From an uncultured Collinsella sp. (lineage in GTDB: Bacteria; Actinomycetota; Coriobacteriia; Coriobacteriales; Coriobacteriaceae): a stretch of DNA of 7,276 nt. A program made the translations under genes and the position numbers. Below are positions 4,380 to 7,276 of the stretch, piece after piece. The notes beneath the pieces were generated by a model, which had not been told where the DNA came from, did no database searches, and saw nothing but the letters and a program-made list of their open reading frames with translations. How positions within the stretch are numbered: position 1 is the first letter of the stretch; every line of letters starts with the position of its first letter. The stretch covers positions 1 to 7,276 of the forward strand of contig CABQKL010000089.1 in the NCBI GenBank assembly GCA_902464645.1, in the 5' to 3' direction.

Positions 4380-7121
4380 GTGGCAGACGATATCAACAAT
4401 AACGAGGGTATGGACGAGGCCGGCGATGCCGGTATGCCCGATGATCTGAAGCGCCTGCTTGCCCGTGCTGAGCAGGGCGAGGACGGCGACCCGGACGCCT
4501 ATAACCCCGATGCCGATGATGACGAGGAAGAGGACGACGACGGCGAGCTCGAGGAGAGCTTTGGCGAAGTCGACCGTGGCGCCTCGGCCGGCGAGGATAT
4601 CAATGGCGGCCAGCTCCAGATTTCGGAGTTTGGCCGCGAGATGAAGCAGTCGTTCATCGAGTATTCGATGTCGGTTATCACGGCGCGCGCCCTGCCGGAC
4701 GTGCGCGACGGCTTAAAGCCGGTGCACCGCCGCATTCTGTACGCGATGAACGAGAGCGGCATCTACCCCAACCGCCCACACAAGAAGTCAGCCTGGACGG
4801 TCGGCGAAGTTATCGGTAAGTACCACCCGCACGGTGACTCTGCGGTCTACGAGGCCATGGTCCGCCTGGCGCAGTGGTTCTCCATGCGCACGCCGCTCAT
4901 CGACGGTCACGGCAACTTCGGCAACATCGACGGCGACGGCGCGGCAGCCATGCGTTACACCGAGAGCCGCCTGGCCAAGCCCGCCATGGAACTGCTGCGT
5001 GACTTGCAGAAGGATACCGTCGACTGGCAGCCCAACTACGACGAATCGCTCGCCGAGCCCGTGGCGCTGCCCGCGCGCTTCCCCAACCTGCTGGTCAACG
5101 GCAGCCAGGGCATCGCCGTCGGCATGGCCACCAACATCGCCCCGCATAACCTCACCGAGGCGATCGAGGCCACCTGCTACCTGATTGACAACCCCGACGC
5201 CACCGTCGACGAGCTCATGCAGATCATGCCCGGTCCGGACTTCCCCACCGGCGCCATCATCATGGGCAGCGCCGGCATTAAGCAGAGCTACGAGACCGGC
5301 CGCGGCTCCATTACCGTGCGTGCCAAGGCACACGTGGAGTCCACCAAGACCGGTCGCAGCCGCCTGGTCTTTACCGAGATTCCCTACATGGTCAACAAAG
5401 GCACCCTGCAGGAGAAGATCGCCCAGCTCGTCAACGACAAGCGCATCGAGGGCATCTCGGATATGCGCGATGAGTCCAACCAGAAGGGTATCCGTCTGGT
5501 CATCGAGCTCAAGAAGGGCGTCATTCCGCAGGTCGTGCTCAACAACCTGTATAAGTACACCTCGCTGCAGACGACCTTTGGCGCCAACAACCTGGCGCTC
5601 GTCAACGGCGTTCCCAAATGCCTGAGCCTGCGCGAGATGCTGCAGCACTACATCGACCACCAGGTCGACGTCGTCACTCGCCGCACCCGCTTCGACCTTA
5701 AAAAGGCCCAGGCCCGCGCGCATATCCTTGAGGGCTACTTGATGGCCCTCGACCATATCGACGAGGTCATTAGCATCATCCGCTCCTCGCAGACCGACTC
5801 CGAGGCCAGCAGCCGCTTGATTGAGCGCTTTGGCTTTACGCCCGAGCAGACCACGGCCATCCTCGAGATGAAGCTGCGCCGCCTGACCGGCCTGGAGCGC
5901 GACAAGATCCAGGAAGAGCTGGACGGTCTGCGCCGCGCCATCGCCTACTACGAGGACCTGCTGGCGCATGAGGAGAAGATCCTGGGCGTCATCAAGGAAG
6001 AGATGCGCGAGATCTCCAAGAAGTTTGGCGACAAGCGCCGCACCGAGATCAGCCAGGTTGAGAAGGACCTGGATGTCGAGGACCTCATCGCCGACGAGGA
6101 TATGGTCGTGACCATCACCCACACCGGCTACGTTAAGCGTATCCCGGTGGCTGCCTACCGTGCCCAGAAGCGCGGTGGCAAGGGCGTGTCGGGCGTCAAC
6201 CTCAAAGAGGACGATGTCATCGATGAGATGTTCATCGCGTCCACGCACGAGTACGTGCTGTTCTTCTCGAGCAAGGGCAAGGTCTATCGCCTGAAGGTGC
6301 ACGAGCTGCCGGTGGGTACGCGCCAGGCGCGCGGTACCGCGATCGTCAACCTGCTGCCCTTCGAGGAGGGCGAGAAGATCGCGAGCGTCATCAGCTGCCG
6401 CGAGTTCCCGGCCGACGAGTATCTGATGTTTGCCACCAAGAGCGGCATGGTCAAGAAGACCGTGATGAGCGCATATGATCGCAGCCGTCGCGACGGCCTG
6501 ATCGCTATCAACCTGCGTGACGACGACGCGCTGCTGAACGTGCGCCGCGTGCGCGAGGGTGACAAGATCATCCTGGCCACCACCGCGGGCAAGGCGATCA
6601 TGTTCTCCGAGGAGCAGGTGCGCGCTACCGGCCGCGATACCAGCGGCGTTCGCGGTATCGGTATGAAGGACGGCGTGAGCGTCTTGGGCATGGAAGTCAC
6701 TAACGGCAACGGCGATCTGTTCGTCATCACCGAGCGCGGCTACGGCAAGCGCACGCCGGTTGCGGACTACCCGGAGCAGAATCGCGGCGGCCAGGGCGTC
6801 TACACCATCCAAATGACCGAGCGTAAGGGTAACCTCGCGGCCATGAAGACGGTGGGCCCGCAGCACGAGCTGTTCATCGTGACGGAGGGCGCGACGGTCA
6901 TTCGCGTCAAGACCGACGAGATCAGCCAGACCGGCCGCGCCACCCAGGGCGTCAAGATGATGACCGTCGACGACAACGACCGCATCTGCGCCGTAGCCCG
7001 CATGACGGCCGCCAAAGAGAAGTCCGAAGGCGAAGCCACAGAAGAGGGCTCTGCCCCCGAAGAAACCCCTGTCGATCTAGGCGACGGCAACGACATGCCA
7101 GAAGATCTCCTAGACGAGTAA
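4380..7121 (+). CDS. gyrA: DNA gyrase subunit A with an acidic N-terminal extension
   Basis: GyrA cuts, passes and reseals DNA in the gyrase A2B2 complex and wraps DNA with its C-terminal domain. The protein has 913 residues; E. coli GyrA has 875. Residues 1-78 are a low-complexity acidic extension (30 Asp/Glu, 4 Lys/Arg). The breakage-reunion core starts near EFGREMKQSF (83-92) and includes KPVHRR at 113-118, the quinolone-interaction stretch around HPHGDSAVYE (149-158), and the catalytic R192-Y193 in AAMRYTE. A coiled-coil region spans about 428-545. The C-terminal beta-pinwheel (about 574-875) shows six similar blades. It has a GyrA box QKRGGKG at 596-602 and a second box-like QNRGGQG at 800-806. 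Residues 881-913 are an acidic tail. GyrA boxes are typical of gyrase and absent from ParC, which confirms the assignment. The GTG start rests on the strong Shine-Dalgarno. Confidence 0.98.
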   Translation: MADDINNNEGMDEAGDAGMPDDLKRLLARAEQGEDGDPDAYNPDADDDEEEDDDGELEESFGEVDRGASAGEDINGGQLQISEFGREMKQSFIEYSMSVITARALPDVRDGLKPVHRRILYAMNESGIYPNRPHKKSAWTVGEVIGKYHPHGDSAVYEAMVRLAQWFSMRTPLIDGHGNFGNIDGDGAAAMRYTESRLAKPAMELLRDLQKDTVDWQPNYDESLAEPVALPARFPNLLVNGSQGIAVGMATNIAPHNLTEAIEATCYLIDNPDATVDELMQIMPGPDFPTGAIIMGSAGIKQSYETGRGSITVRAKAHVESTKTGRSRLVFTEIPYMVNKGTLQEKIAQLVNDKRIEGISDMRDESNQKGIRLVIELKKGVIPQVVLNNLYKYTSLQTTFGANNLALVNGVPKCLSLREMLQHYIDHQVDVVTRRTRFDLKKAQARAHILEGYLMALDHIDEVISIIRSSQTDSEASSRLIERFGFTPEQTTAILEMKLRRLTGLERDKIQEELDGLRRAIAYYEDLLAHEEKILGVIKEEMREISKKFGDKRRTEISQVEKDLDVEDLIADEDMVVTITHTGYVKRIPVAAYRAQKRGGKGVSGVNLKEDDVIDEMFIASTHEYVLFFSSKGKVYRLKVHELPVGTRQARGTAIVNLLPFEEGEKIASVISCREFPADEYLMFATKSGMVKKTVMSAYDRSRRDGLIAINLRDDDALLNVRRVREGDKIILATTAGKAIMFSEEQVRATGRDTSGVRGIGMKDGVSVLGMEVTNGNGDLFVITERGYGKRTPVADYPEQNRGGQGVYTIQMTERKGNLAAMKTVGPQHELFIVTEGATVIRVKTDEISQTGRATQGVKMMTVDDNDRICAVARMTAAKEKSEGEATEEGSAPEETPVDLGDGNDMPEDLLDE

Positions 7122-7131
7122 GAGGCCCTAA

Positions 7132-7149
7132 CTGGTAAAAAATTATCAG
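7132..7149 (+). other. Small AT-rich hairpin after gyrA
   Basis: CTGGTAA and TTATCAG can pair (7 bp with one G-T) around an AAAA loop, 10 bases after the gyrA stop. It is weak and has no T-tract; at most it adds structure to the 3' end of the mRNA ahead of the strong terminator. Confidence 0.3.
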
Positions 7150-7162
7150 ACCCCATATATCG

Positions 7163-7196
7163 GCGGTCGGCGCACTGTGCGCCGACCGCTTTTTTT
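7163..7196 (+). terminator. Intrinsic terminator after gyrA
   Basis: A perfect 12-bp GC-rich stem (7163-7174 with 7178-7189) with a CTG loop is followed by seven T residues (7190-7196). It lies 41 bases after the gyrA stop and ends the gyrB-gyrA unit. Confidence 0.95.
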
Positions 7197-7276
7197 GACA
7201 ATCTTGGACCCGCGTTCGCCCCGGCCGCATGGCGGCACATGAAGTCGATCGCGAGTTCCGCACGAGCCGGAGAGCA
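7197..7276. other. Unassigned end of the window
   Basis: These 80 bases hold no gene that I can support. ATG codons at 7229 and 7239 open + strand frames that run to the edge, but the visible residues match nothing I recognise, and neither ATG has a clear ribosome binding site. GGAGA at 7270-7274 could be a Shine-Dalgarno for a gene starting just outside the window. No tRNA pattern is visible. Confidence 0.3.

Noticed and set aside
4788..6866. A 692-codon open frame on the minus strand opposite gyrA
   Set aside because: It is a shadow of GC-rich codon use in gyrA. The translation is low-complexity, rich in Leu, Ala, His, Asp and Val, and resembles no known family, while the + strand carries an intact gyrase.
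7195..7200. A perfect TTGACA -35 hexamer right after the gyrA terminator
   Set aside because: The bases 16-19 positions downstream are GC-rich with no -10-like sequence, and the first four bases come partly from the terminator T-tract. Probably chance.
7229..7276. Start of a new gene at the right edge (ATG 7229 or 7239)
   Set aside because: Fewer than 17 codons are visible, there is no clear ribosome site before either ATG, and the residues are not recognisable.

Overview
The window is a stretch of core chromosome next to the replication origin of a high-GC bacterium, with genes in the order dnaN (3' end only), recF, dciA (DUF721), gyrB, gyrA. All genes are on the + strand. The order, the GC-rich codon use, the QKRGGKG form of the GyrA box and three GTG starts point to an actinobacterium. 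My best guess is the Coriobacteriia (Collinsella-like), but this is inferred from general familiarity and not from a database match.

Region 1 (1-2121) is the tail of the origin operon. It holds the last third of the DNA polymerase sliding clamp, then the recombination mediator RecF after a 9-base gap. A DciA-type helicase-loading protein follows, with its GTG start inside the last codons of recF. A perfect 11-bp stem with a T-tract closes the unit, so dnaN-recF-dciA should be a transcription unit separate from the gyrase genes.

Region 2 (2122-7196) is the gyrase unit. GyrB (676 aa) and GyrA (913 aa) are both intact, with all the catalytic motifs I looked for. They form the A2B2 type II topoisomerase that introduces negative supercoils. 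A perfect 12-bp stem plus seven T residues ends the unit after gyrA.

Two things stand out. First, the 178-base gap between gyrB and gyrA is not empty. Its first half is a very long interrupted inverted repeat (32 possible base pairs over 87 bases) without a T-tract. Its second half has competing smaller hairpins and a well-placed Shine-Dalgarno for a short ORF that overlaps the gyrA start. Together these look like a structured gyrA leader. Second, GyrA has an acidic N-terminal extension of about 71 residues relative to E. coli GyrA (30 Asp/Glu against 4 Lys/Arg in the first 78) and also an acidic C-terminal tail.

The last 80 bases (7197-7276) hold nothing I can assign. I saw no mobile elements, CRISPR arrays, tRNA or rRNA genes.
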